From NCBI GenBank assembly GCA_947375085.1, contig CANCEQ010000105.1, positions 1-10,105 of the forward strand: a stretch of DNA of 10,105 nucleotides, written 5' to 3'. A program made the position numbers and the translations under genes. Of this stretch, positions 1-6,874 are shown piece after piece (the stretch's first letter is position 1; each line of letters begins with the position of its first letter). Origin of the DNA: Flavobacteriales bacterium (GTDB lineage: Bacteria > Bacteroidota > Bacteroidia > Flavobacteriales > Crocinitomicaceae). The notes beneath the pieces are model-generated. The model was not told the DNA's origin. It was given only the letters and a program-made list of their open reading frames with translations, and did no database searches.

Positions 1-1223
1 TTTTGACTTGTCCAATCTGTTCCACTTTGAGTTGAGGCTAAAGTCGTTTTTATATAAGCTCTTTTTTTGAAAAAATATTTATGAGAAACACCACCTGCTC
101 CCATATATTGTTTAATTATATCTTCTTCATTATCATTACTATAAATCCATTTCGTACTATCCGTTTTAGCTATAGAACTTGCATTATCTGTTAATCCAAT
201 ACCCCAAATTGAAAATACACCTACCTTTTTAGTTGGGAAATTTAATTTAAAAGATAAATCTTGAAATTTTAAACTGTTTGCATTATCAGGTAATAAAGGA
301 GCTAATAATGCAAAGGTTGAATAACGATAATTAAAGAGGTATGATGCTCTTCCTCCTTTTTTAAATGGACCTTCAGATGATGCATCTATACCGATAACAC
401 CTGCTTGAAATGTATGTTCTCTTTTTTGATTTGAACCGGTTCTCATTCCGATATCAAAAACCCCAGATAAAGCATTGTTATACTCTGCAGGAAACGCACC
501 CGTAAAAAAATCAGAATTAGATAACATTTGACTGCTTAATGCTGTAAATGAACCTCCTCCAAATGATTTCAAATCGCCAAAGTGATTTGGGTTTGGGATT
601 TCAATCCCTTCCATTTTCCATTGTAAAAACTTTGGAGCATTCCCCCTTACGATAATTCCGTTTTGGTCTGTATTACTTGCTACCCCCGCAAATGATGAAG
701 CTAATCTTGCAGGGTCATCAAAACCACCTGCATATCTTTTCGCTTCTTCAACACTCAACATTCTAGCACTTACTGTAGCCATAGTATTTAGTGGTTGCTC
801 TTTATTTATATTCGGTCTAATGATAATCTCTCCAATTTGAGAAACACTTTCTTTTAATGAAATTGATAAAAAAACTTGTTTTGAAGAAATTAGAGATATT
901 TCTCTAATAATTGTAGGTTCATATCCTGTAAAAGATGCTTTAATATCACACCTCCCTAAAGGGACATCATTAAATGTGAAAACACCCAAACTATCAGTTA
1001 GTACAGACCTTAAAGGATTAGTATTTAAGATTTCAATAGTTGCAAATGAAATTGGTTTATTTGACAAAAAATCCATCACAGAACCTTTGATAGTTTGAGT
1101 CAATTGTTGTTCGTTTTGAGTAGACAACGTTTTAATTTCTTCAGTATCGTTTGCTTTAATTGGTTCTTGAGCAAAAAGATTAAATGAATAAATTAGAGGT
1201 ATTAAAATAAGTTTTGAGTTCAT
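1..1223 (-). CDS. TonB-dependent receptor, N-terminal part (cut by the window edge)
   Basis: This frame is open from the ATG at 1223 to the window edge and gives 407 residues of a longer protein. The N-terminus is a signal peptide with probable cleavage near FA|QEP, residues 18-19. Residues about 45-127 resemble the carboxypeptidase-like regulatory domain (beta-sandwich) common on Bacteroidota SusC-like receptors. From about residue 147 comes a plug domain with SARMLSVEEAKRYAGG, DDPARLASSFAG and IIVRGNAPK, followed by the first barrel strands. The family sits in the outer membrane and imports a ligand using TonB energy. The ligand cannot be told from the sequence. The companion secreted protease upstream suggests peptides or a protein-bound nutrient, which is inference. 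The gene has its own promoter with a palindrome that is also found before the protease operon. The family assignment is firm; the missing C-terminal barrel lies outside the window. Confidence 0.93.
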   Translation of the reverse strand, partial: MNSKLILIPLIYSFNLFAQEPIKANDTEEIKTLSTQNEQQLTQTIKGSVMDFLSNKPISFATIEILNTNPLRSVLTDSLGVFTFNDVPLGRCDIKASFTGYEPTIIREISLISSKQVFLSISLKESVSQIGEIIIRPNINKEQPLNTMATVSARMLSVEEAKRYAGGFDDPARLASSFAGVASNTDQNGIIVRGNAPKFLQWKMEGIEIPNPNHFGDLKSFGGGSFTALSSQMLSNSDFFTGAFPAEYNNALSGVFDIGMRTGSNQKREHTFQAGVIGIDASSEGPFKKGGRASYLFNYRYSTFALLAPLLPDNANSLKFQDLSFKLNFPTKKVGVFSIWGIGLTDNASSIAKTDSTKWIYSNDNEEDIIKQYMGAGGVSHKYFFKKRAYIKTTLASTQSGTDWTSQ

Positions 1224-1246
1224 ATTTTTTAAATATTTTGTGAACT

Positions 1247-1295
1247 CAAAGGTCTTTCTATCTCTAGAATATCACAATACTGATTAATCAGTATT
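1247..1295 (-). promoter_or_regulatory. Promoter with 20-bp palindromic operator, receptor gene
   Basis: AATACTGATTAATCAGTATT at 1276-1295 is a perfect 20-bp palindrome. Read on the minus strand it runs directly into a TTG (-33-like). After 20 bases comes GACCTTTG at 1254-1247, one mismatch from the Bacteroidota -7 consensus TAnnTTTG and 24 bases before the receptor ATG. If the -7 box spans -11 to -4, the palindrome is centred near -42. That is the classic place for a LuxR-type or other class II activator that touches polymerase. The same arrangement occurs at 4614-4661. The binding protein is inferred, not shown. Confidence 0.65.
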
Positions 1296-1296
1296 T

Positions 1297-2067
1297 TTAA
1301 TCTAAAATACCCATTTTTGAAGCAAAATTTACCGCCTCAAATGAATTAATTGCCCCCATTTTTAATAAGAATTTTTGCCTATGTGTATTAACAGTATGAA
1401 CACTAATAAATAATTTACTAGAAATATCTTTACTCAAATATCCTGCTTTTACAAGTAGTAAAATTTCTTTTTCTCTCTTTGTTAATTCAATCTTTGGAAT
1501 TTCATCTTTATCGAGTGATAATGCTTTTCCAGTTTTAAAATTAAATATTTGACTATTAATACCATCAAATGTATTTTGATTAGGAGATAAATCAACAAAA
1601 CTTATCATCAACCAAGATTGACCTTTCCCATCCAACTCTAACATTTGTGTTTGTTCAATCAGTCTAACATATTGATTTTGATTGTTTAAAACTCTATATT
1701 CATTAATTAGTTTATGGCTTAACTTATCCTCTGCTGAAAAATTATCAAATATTTTCAAATTTGAAACACCACTATAACTCAACTTTAATTTGTCTTCTGG
1801 ATGAATTTTTGAAGCAAAAAATTCTTGACCTGTTGTTTCATAATCAGACTTTACATAACCTAAAAGATGACCGTAATTTGCGGAATAAAAAACTATTTCT
1901 CTTTTGCATAAATCAAATACACTTATTCCTGAATTACCTATATCTGATAACGTTTGTAAAATCACTTTATGATTATCTATAATCGAATAATCTAAACTCT
2001 TTTCATCAAATTGATAGGATAATAAATGTTTATAAAAAATTTCTTCAATACAATTTTCTTCGTTCAT
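1297..2067 (-). CDS. PAS-LuxR family transcriptional regulator
   Basis: This is a 256-residue, probably cytoplasmic, DNA-binding regulator. Residues about 40-165 look like a PAS fold: ISVFDLCKREIVFYS, GYVKSDYETTGQEFF and the typical HPEDK motif, with late strands ending in MISFVDLSP. Residues 195-256 are a LuxR-type helix-turn-helix, with LTKREKEILLLVKAGYLSKD, the recognition-helix region ISVHTVNTHRQKFLLKMGA, and the usual trailing helix. There is no phosphoacceptor receiver domain, so it is probably controlled by a ligand or redox signal at the PAS domain, or by its own expression. It starts 9 bases after the protease gene and is likely the last gene of that operon. Two palindromes flank its operon: one before the first operon gene and one between this gene and the receptor. 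That makes this protein the best local candidate to bind them. Confidence 0.9.
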   Translation of the reverse strand: MNEENCIEEIFYKHLLSYQFDEKSLDYSIIDNHKVILQTLSDIGNSGISVFDLCKREIVFYSANYGHLLGYVKSDYETTGQEFFASKIHPEDKLKLSYSGVSNLKIFDNFSAEDKLSHKLINEYRVLNNQNQYVRLIEQTQMLELDGKGQSWLMISFVDLSPNQNTFDGINSQIFNFKTGKALSLDKDEIPKIELTKREKEILLLVKAGYLSKDISSKLFISVHTVNTHRQKFLLKMGAINSFEAVNFASKMGILD

Positions 2068-2076
2068 CTGTTTCTT

Positions 2077-4143
2077 TTATTGAATAATCACCTTATCGAA
2101 AAAAACATCTCTATTGTAGCTTGAAACTACTTTTATAAAATATATTCCTTTTGACCAATTTTCAGTATTAATATTTAATATATCTTCTTTTATATTTAAT
2201 TGATTATAAATCAATAAACCATTCGAATTTACGATTTCTAAACTAGAAACATCCTTTTCTAATTCAATTATAAGTTTATTATTCAACTCATCTGTATAAA
2301 TATGTAATTGATTTAATTGTTTTACACTTTCAATTGCAGCGCAATCATTGACTTTAATTTCCAATATTGCCATACTTTCGCATCCATTTATATCTTTTCC
2401 AACTACAGTATAATTAGTTGTAATAATTGGATTAACAATTGCTGGATTTGAAGTTATTGCACCTGGACTTATAATATAATTCAAAGCGCCTGTCATATTA
2501 ATAGAGGTAGATTGACCTAGACAAATGATTTCATTTGGTGATGACATCAAAACAGTGAATTTTGGAATTACTGTAATTAGCTTTGTAATAGTAGCTTCAC
2601 ATTTTCCATTAAATCCTGTTAAAGAATACGATGTCGTATTTATTGGATTAATTGAAATACTTGATAATGTTTCACCCCCAGGGGACCATGAATAAGTTGT
2701 TGCACCACTACCTTCTATAACTAATGATTTTCCTTCACATACTATATCTGTTTCAGAGTATAAAGTAATAGTTGGATTACTATTTATTTTTATTTTTTTA
2801 CTTATGGAACAAGAAGATAACACTCCATTTGAAGCAGCTAATTTTATGGAATAAATCCCAGGATTATCATAAAATATTGATGGGTTTTGAATAGATGAAC
2901 TAATTAAATTTGAACCAGTTAAATCCCATAACCAATTGGAAGGAGTACCCGTTGAAACATCAATCAAATTAATATTTTGACCTACACAAAAAACAGAATC
3001 GCTGTTAAAATTAGAAATTATATTTGGGATGTTATTCGAAGTAATTTTGATGAAATATTTTCCAAGACTGCCATAATCGTCATAATTAGAAGAGCCACCA
3101 CCATCTATACTAAAATAATATGAGCCTGCCGTTAAGTTTATTCCGACAAAAGCTTTTAATTCTGATAATGAGGTATCAATCGCTATTACATTTTTTAGTG
3201 AATCATATAATTTAAAACGAATATCCAAATTTGCTCCTTCAAAGTTAATCGTGTCTAGAGCCCATGGTTTAACACTAAAATTCATATATCGATTATTACA
3301 AATATTAAATTTATATAAATCAATATCGCTCGGTTGAGTTATTAAACCTGAATCCAATGTTATTGAAGAATTTACATTTATTTCTTTACCATCCAAATAT
3401 GTATCACCAATATCATCGGGTAGATAATTTAGATAATATGAATTTGTTATACCTGGAAATCCATTTCCATGGTCATTCTGAATAAAGCTACAACTTGTAG
3501 TATTTGTTCCTTTGTGCCATACAGTAAAGTTTTTATAATAGCCTACCCCCATAATAGGAGCCCAAGATGTAATTCCAGAACCTTGTCCAGGATTATATTC
3601 TGCGGTTTTAGAACATGGTGAACCTGCAGACCAAGTACTTTGATGTTTTAATGATAGACTATGACCAACTTCATGAGCACAGGCTTCAGCAATATATTTT
3701 GGATTGTATGCGCATTGATTTTCAAAAATAAACCCTGGTGTAGCCGGATTTCCTCCCCATGAAAAGCTACCTATATAGGCGATTCCTCCTGCACTTCCAA
3801 ACCAAGCACTTGTTGAAGTAACAATCATACGGATACGTTTATTACTAATTGCTGCATTAAAAATGGTGGAATCAGTCGTAATATTAACATCGAATGGTCT
3901 ATAATCCTCTGATAATCTTTTCCAAATCAGAATAATATTTGCTGTAGACATTATTGAGGGAGCAGCATTAATTACAGGTATATTATAACTTGTATTATAG
4001 GAAGTTCCGCTCACACTTTGACCGTCAAAATCAAGGTATATTACTTTTTTAGTAGCAGAATTACTGTTTAATATTGGTATTTGAGCTGATAAATATTGAA
4101 ATACAATTAAAAAAAAGATTGATAAACTATATTTTGTTTTCAT
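2077..4143 (-). CDS. Secreted metzincin-like zinc metalloprotease with PKD/Ig-like repeats and T9SS sorting domain
   Basis: This 688-residue protein has a signal peptide at residues 1-20 (cleavage near LSA|Q). Catalytic features are HEVGHSLSLKH at 157-167, which fits the three-histidine metzincin zinc site although the usual glycine is serine, and a Met-turn-like APIMG with Met198. The opening VIYLDFDGQ near 34-42 is typical of this group of Bacteroidota proteases. A beta-sandwich resembling a pre-peptidase C-terminal domain follows at about 243-370, then PKD/Ig-like modules at about 375-600 with paired cysteines. The last 75 or so residues (LHIYTDELNNKLIIELE to the C-terminus) match a type A T9SS sorting domain. 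The family role is secretion across the outer membrane and protein degradation outside or on the cell. It lies 19 bases after the small secreted protein and 9 before the regulator. Its substrate is unknown. Confidence 0.88.
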   Translation of the reverse strand: MKTKYSLSIFFLIVFQYLSAQIPILNSNSATKKVIYLDFDGQSVSGTSYNTSYNIPVINAAPSIMSTANIILIWKRLSEDYRPFDVNITTDSTIFNAAISNKRIRMIVTSTSAWFGSAGGIAYIGSFSWGGNPATPGFIFENQCAYNPKYIAEACAHEVGHSLSLKHQSTWSAGSPCSKTAEYNPGQGSGITSWAPIMGVGYYKNFTVWHKGTNTTSCSFIQNDHGNGFPGITNSYYLNYLPDDIGDTYLDGKEINVNSSITLDSGLITQPSDIDLYKFNICNNRYMNFSVKPWALDTINFEGANLDIRFKLYDSLKNVIAIDTSLSELKAFVGINLTAGSYYFSIDGGGSSNYDDYGSLGKYFIKITSNNIPNIISNFNSDSVFCVGQNINLIDVSTGTPSNWLWDLTGSNLISSSIQNPSIFYDNPGIYSIKLAASNGVLSSCSISKKIKINSNPTITLYSETDIVCEGKSLVIEGSGATTYSWSPGGETLSSISINPINTTSYSLTGFNGKCEATITKLITVIPKFTVLMSSPNEIICLGQSTSINMTGALNYIISPGAITSNPAIVNPIITTNYTVVGKDINGCESMAILEIKVNDCAAIESVKQLNQLHIYTDELNNKLIIELEKDVSSLEIVNSNGLLIYNQLNIKEDILNINTENWSKGIYFIKVVSSYNRDVFFDKVIIQ

Positions 4144-4162
4144 AAGAAATTATTTTAAGAAA

Positions 4163-4579
4163 TTATTCTGAAATGATATCGTCTTCTTCGCATTTAACTA
4201 ATGTTAAACTATTTTTAAAATGGTTGTTCTTATAAAAAATTAATTTATTATCTGATATGACAAATAATTGAATTGAATCTTTTCCGTTAACCTGAATTAT
4301 TAAAAATACATTTGAATTATTTTTAAGTTTCAATTTTAATTGTTTATTCTCCCCAATTTCATTATTTATTAAAACAACTGATTCGTTTATTAATTCAGTT
4401 GTTTCACTTAAAAAAATGTCACCAATTTTACATTTGAACATTTTTTCAAAATCAAATTTTGAAATTGAAATTGAATCCTTCATTCGGACATTTGAATTTT
4501 CTTGTGCAATTAATTTTGTCGGAATTATAAAAAGAATTGTTAAAATTAATTGTATGATTATCAGCTTCTTTTTTTTCAT
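4163..4579 (-). CDS. Small secreted protein of unknown function, first gene of the protease operon
   Basis: The product has 138 residues and is not recognised as any named family. A lysine-rich start (MKKKK) and a hydrophobic stretch to about residue 25 form a signal peptide ending near LIA|QEN. The mature part is polar and predicted to be beta-rich (LKLKLKNNSNVFLIIQVNG, SIQLFVISDNKLIFYK). It has two cysteines, C50 and C130, which could form a disulfide in the periplasm. It lacks a T9SS tail and a lipobox. It is followed by the metalloprotease after 19 bases and is preceded by the second palindrome promoter, so it is the first gene of that operon. A role as an inhibitor, chaperone or accessory of the protease is possible from position alone; nothing in the sequence confirms it. 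Confidence 0.72.
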   Translation of the reverse strand: MKKKKLIIIQLILTILFIIPTKLIAQENSNVRMKDSISISKFDFEKMFKCKIGDIFLSETTELINESVVLINNEIGENKQLKLKLKNNSNVFLIIQVNGKDSIQLFVISDNKLIFYKNNHFKNSLTLVKCEEDDIISE

Positions 4580-4613
4580 TTTTAGTCTATCTTTAAATGA
4601 TGAATTTGATTGA

Positions 4614-4661
4614 CAAATCTCAAACTTAACTTGTCAAATTACAATACTGATAAATCAGTAT
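4614..4661 (-). promoter_or_regulatory. Promoter with palindromic operator, protease operon
   Basis: ATACTGAT-AA-ATCAGTAT (plus strand) at 4644-4661 repeats the palindrome at 1277-1294, differing only in the two central bases. On the minus strand it also runs into ATTG. After 20 bases comes GAGATTTG at 4621-4614, again one mismatch from TAnnTTTG. The distance from palindrome edge to this box is 23 bases, as in the receptor promoter. The ATG at 4579 is 35 bases further on. TAAGTTTG, a perfect -7 match seven bases upstream, is an alternative, but its spacing from the TTG is short (13 bases). Confidence 0.65.
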
Positions 4662-4680
4662 ATTTTAATAATTCTAATTG

Positions 4681-4698
4681 TATTAACAGAAGTTAATA
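4681..4698 (-). terminator. Weak hairpin after the flavoprotein gene
   Basis: TATTAAC and GTTAATA form a 7-bp stem with a 4-base loop, starting 6 bases past the stop codon of the minus-strand flavoprotein gene. The stem is nearly all A-T and no T-run follows on the minus strand, so it is at best a weak terminator or an mRNA 3' end structure. Confidence 0.3.
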
Positions 4699-4704
4699 TG
4701 AATA

Positions 4705-5730
4705 TTAAAAATTCTCAAATACCATCTCTTTGTTTAACATGATGCCTGTCGTGGTACCCATTGATACAGCATTTGCAACAGTTCTCATTTTAGTACAATT
4801 ATCACCACATGCGTAAACTCCTTCAATTGTTGTTTTTTGTAAATGATTAACTTCAATATAGCCTTGTTCAGTAATTTTACAGCCCAATTGTTCGGGAATT
4901 AAACAATGTTGCACAAATGGTCGTGGAGCATAAAACACTTCAATATTAGTTTTAGTTCCATCTTTAAAAAGGATGGAACTAATTTGCCCATTTACATGTT
5001 CTATCAATTCAATCTCTTTTTCTTCAATTTTAATACTATGACTATTCAATTGATTTGTTTGCTCTTGATTCAATAATGAAATTCCATTTGTAAATAGAGT
5101 TAAATCATTTGTCCAATTTGAAATTAATTTAGTTAGTTCGAAACCACTTTCACCATTTCCTAAAATTCCTGTATTTAGATTTTTTACTTCATACCCGTGA
5201 CAATACGGGCAGTGTAAAACAGAAATACCCCAACAATCTGAAAAGCCTTTTATTTTAGGGAAAACATCCCTAATACCAGTTGCAAAAACTATTTTTTTAG
5301 CTGTAAATTCTTCACCTGATTCTAATTTTATAGAAAAACTGTCTGGATTTTTAACTCCTTCGACAGCATTTCCATCGAAAAACTTAACGGATTTATATTT
5401 TTCAACTTGATTTCTTGCTAGAGTTGAAATTTCTTTTGGTGTACTTCCATCCTGTGTTAAAAAATTATGAGAATGTGGAGTTTGAATATTACATGGTTTA
5501 GCGTTGTCAATAATTAAAACTGACTTCAAAGCTCTCCCTAATGTCATTGCTGCTGAAAGACCTGAATAACTCCCTCCAATTATTATTACATCAAATATTT
5601 TATCGTTTTTCATAGTATCATATTTTGAAAAATTCATTAATGGAATTGGTAAAAAAAACATTGATAAGGCAAGACTACTTTTTTTTACAAATTCACGTCT
5701 AGAATTTAAATTTTCAATAATTAAACTCAT
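4705..5730 (-). CDS. Thioredoxin-reductase-like FAD/NAD(P) oxidoreductase with a Tat-type signal
   Basis: This is a 341-residue flavoprotein. The core from residue 45 matches the low-molecular-weight thioredoxin reductase fold: FAD-binding DVIIIGGSYSGLSAA (47-61), ATGIRD (150-155), the dithiol CPYC at 174-177 in HCPYCHGYE, the NAD(P) loop GNGESG (191-196), and the second FAD motif VYACGD (305-310). CPYCHGYE marks the branch of TrxR-like oxidoreductases that is distinct from the CATC thioredoxin reductases, so the partner need not be thioredoxin. The first 40 residues are an unusual extension with NSRREFVKKSSL and a hydrophobic stretch (AL to about PLMNF), which fits a twin-arginine export signal. 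A folded, cofactor-loaded flavoenzyme suits Tat export. The internal Met40 would give a cytosolic form. It follows the small membrane protein by 6 bases in one operon. Confidence 0.88.
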   Translation of the reverse strand: MSLIIENLNSRREFVKKSSLALSMFFLPIPLMNFSKYDTMKNDKIFDVIIIGGSYSGLSAAMTLGRALKSVLIIDNAKPCNIQTPHSHNFLTQDGSTPKEISTLARNQVEKYKSVKFFDGNAVEGVKNPDSFSIKLESGEEFTAKKIVFATGIRDVFPKIKGFSDCWGISVLHCPYCHGYEVKNLNTGILGNGESGFELTKLISNWTNDLTLFTNGISLLNQEQTNQLNSHSIKIEEKEIELIEHVNGQISSILFKDGTKTNIEVFYAPRPFVQHCLIPEQLGCKITEQGYIEVNHLQKTTIEGVYACGDNCTKMRTVANAVSMGTTTGIMLNKEMVFENF

Positions 5731-5736
5731 TTAAAC

Positions 5737-5967
5737 TTATTTCTTTTCTGATTTGGATGAAATTAAATTTATCATGAAATCTACAATTGGAATACCTATA
5801 AATACTATTACTGGGACAAGTGATAGAGTTAAAATAAAAGTTCTTTGATACAAAGGAAGAACTGAAAGTGTTTTCCCAAATAAAAAAAGGAAAAGTGTAA
5901 TAGCTGGATATATAGCAATCCAAATTTTTAATGATGCTAATAATTTCATTTTCGTTTTTGTTTTCAT
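5737..5967 (-). CDS. Small two-helix inner-membrane protein, like the membrane tail of ABM-domain proteins
   Basis: The product has 76 residues: a basic N-terminus (MKTKTKMK), a first helix around 13-32 (IWIAIYPAITLFLFLFG), a short loop (LPLYQRT) and a second helix around 44-70 (FILTLSLVPVIVFIGIPIVDF), then a charged tail. The pattern W-x-A-x-YP...LFG...LPL..R...LT..LVP resembles the C-terminal membrane segment of antibiotic-biosynthesis-monooxygenase (ABM) domain proteins, here without an ABM domain; this resemblance is from memory. It is the first gene of a two-gene operon with the flavoprotein 6 bases downstream, behind a promoter with two AraC-type boxes. It may anchor or feed electrons to its neighbour, which is speculation. 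A sequence of this length with clean membrane helices and a close operon partner is probably a real gene. Confidence 0.75.
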   Translation of the reverse strand: MKTKTKMKLLASLKIWIAIYPAITLFLFLFGKTLSVLPLYQRTFILTLSLVPVIVFIGIPIVDFMINLISSKSEKK

Positions 5968-5987
5968 ACTAATTATATTATTTATAA

Positions 5988-6044
5988 CAAATCTACTATT
6001 GATTACAAGGTGATTAATAGGATTAATTTCAAGTTAAATAGGAC
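5988..6044 (-). promoter_or_regulatory. AraC-type double-box promoter of the membrane protein/flavoprotein operon
   Basis: On the minus strand GTCCTATTTAAC (6044-6033) and ATCCTATTAATC (6023-6012) form a direct repeat with a 21-bp period. The TAGATTTG at 5995-5988 is a perfect TAnnTTTG -7 box and lies 21 bases from the start codon at 5967. The low edge of the proximal ATCCTAT core (6017) is 22 bp from the high edge of the -7 box (5995), as in the second copy at 6818-6874. There is no clear TTG at -33; the proximal box covers that position, as expected for an activator-dependent promoter. Confidence 0.72.
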
Positions 6045-6061
6045 ATATTTAAAGTTTATTG

Positions 6062-6104
6062 TACAACATTCTGAAGTATAATTTGAATGCTTCAGAATGT
6101 TGTA
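6062..6104. repeat. Perfect 15-bp inverted repeat with 13-base loop
   Basis: TACAACATTCTGAAG (6062-6076) and CTTCAGAATGTTGTA (6090-6104) are exact reverse complements around a 13-base loop. The element starts 30 bases past the stop codon of the barrel gene and ends 18 bases before the AraC boxes of the next operon. The likeliest role is a transcription terminator or RNA 3' end stabiliser that separates the two promoters, but no T-run follows on either strand. A small dispersed palindromic repeat is the alternative. Confidence 0.6.
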
Positions 6105-6134
6105 TAAAATATGAGCCTTGCAGTTAGGTTTTAT

Positions 6135-6794
6135 TTAAATATTTACTCGGAAAAACATACCGTAATTTTCTCTTTTAAATTTGCTTGCACCATACCAATC
6201 AATATTTGAAGCCAATCCAAACGTATAATTAGCAAAACTCAAACCTAATCTTGAATAAACATATCTTCTAGCATGATTGTTCTTTTCAATATTATATGCA
6301 TTAAAAACTTGTATTCTAGAGTAAATCGACCATTTTTGATTTATTTTAGGTTTAAACTCAATAATAGCAAGGTTTGAAACTTTATTACTTTGTAAATAAT
6401 AATAACTTGGAAGATAAAATATCAAAAGTGACTTATTTGCGTACATATATTGTAATCCAGCAAACGGTTTTAATCCTTCTGAAGAATTAAATGTAGCACC
6501 GGCATTTACACTTAAGCCTTTAAATAGGTCTACATACAATGCCGAGGTTGTTTGATATTCATTTTTCGTAAAATCTTTTTTATAATCTGCCGAAAATGAA
6601 GAATTACTAAAAAAACCAATTTTATTATTTTTAGTAATCTTTCGATTTATGAACACTTGATAGTAGAGTCTACTGTTTCCTGTAAAAACTTCCACAGGTA
6701 TAGGCGCTTTTGGTTTACTGATTTTACTTGAATCTTGTGCTGATGTAATCTGACTTATAAATATCATTATAAATCCAATAAATAATTTTCTCAT
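6135..6794 (-). CDS. Putative outer-membrane beta-barrel protein
   Basis: The product has 219 residues with a signal peptide at about 1-19 (cleavage near TSA|QDS). The mature protein is rich in alternating aromatic/polar strands, with repeated short stretches such as RLYYQVFINRKI, KIGFFSNSSFSADYK, YQTTSALYVDLFKGLSVNAGA, LLIFYLPSYYYLQ and RRYVYSRLGLSFANYTFG. It ends in FFRVNI, with aromatic residues near the C-terminus as in many outer-membrane barrels. The size suits a small barrel of about 8-10 strands. No named family is recognised with certainty. It is transcribed from its own promoter, which carries the same pair of AraC-type boxes as the next operon, and lies 80 bases after the AraC gene. 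It is presumably an outer-membrane component of the system controlled by that regulator. Confidence 0.78.
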   Translation of the reverse strand: MRKLFIGFIMIFISQITSAQDSSKISKPKAPIPVEVFTGNSRLYYQVFINRKITKNNKIGFFSNSSFSADYKKDFTKNEYQTTSALYVDLFKGLSVNAGATFNSSEGLKPFAGLQYMYANKSLLIFYLPSYYYLQSNKVSNLAIIEFKPKINQKWSIYSRIQVFNAYNIEKNNHARRYVYSRLGLSFANYTFGLASNIDWYGASKFKRENYGMFFRVNI

Positions 6795-6817
6795 TTTTGT
6801 AAGTTTTAAATTCTTTA

Positions 6818-6874
6818 CAAAAATAGACCTGTTAAATATGGATTAAATAGGACAAAAATGAAGATGGATAGGAC
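6818..6874 (-). promoter_or_regulatory. AraC-type double-box promoter of the barrel gene
   Basis: On the minus strand GTCCTATCCATC (6874-6863) and GTCCTATTTAATCC (6853-6840) repeat at exactly 21 bp. TATTTTTG at 6825-6818 is a perfect TAnnTTTG box, 24 bases before the start codon at 6794. The low edge of the proximal GTCCTAT core (6847) lies 22 bp from the -7 box edge (6825), the same as in the promoter at 5988-6044. The distal box begins one base after the AraC stop codon, so the regulator gene ends at its own likely binding site. Confidence 0.75.

Noticed and set aside
1276..1295. The palindrome after the LuxR gene as a transcription terminator
   Set aside because: It has no loop, no convincing T-run for a terminator, and a second copy stands in the same place relative to another promoter, which fits an operator better.
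2013..2019. Single ATAGGAT inside the LuxR gene as a further AraC box
   Set aside because: It lacks a partner 21 bp away and has no promoter beside it. A 7-base match in AT-rich DNA is expected by chance.
4416..4613. Plus-strand open frame opposite the small secreted protein
   Set aside because: It is antisense to a gene with a clear signal peptide and operon context. Its sequence shows no domain and looks like a shadow frame.
4610..4637. TTGACAA/TTGTCAA inverted repeat inside the protease-operon promoter
   Set aside because: The arms are only 7 bp with a 14-base gap, it has no counterpart in the matching receptor promoter, and it overlaps the -7 region.
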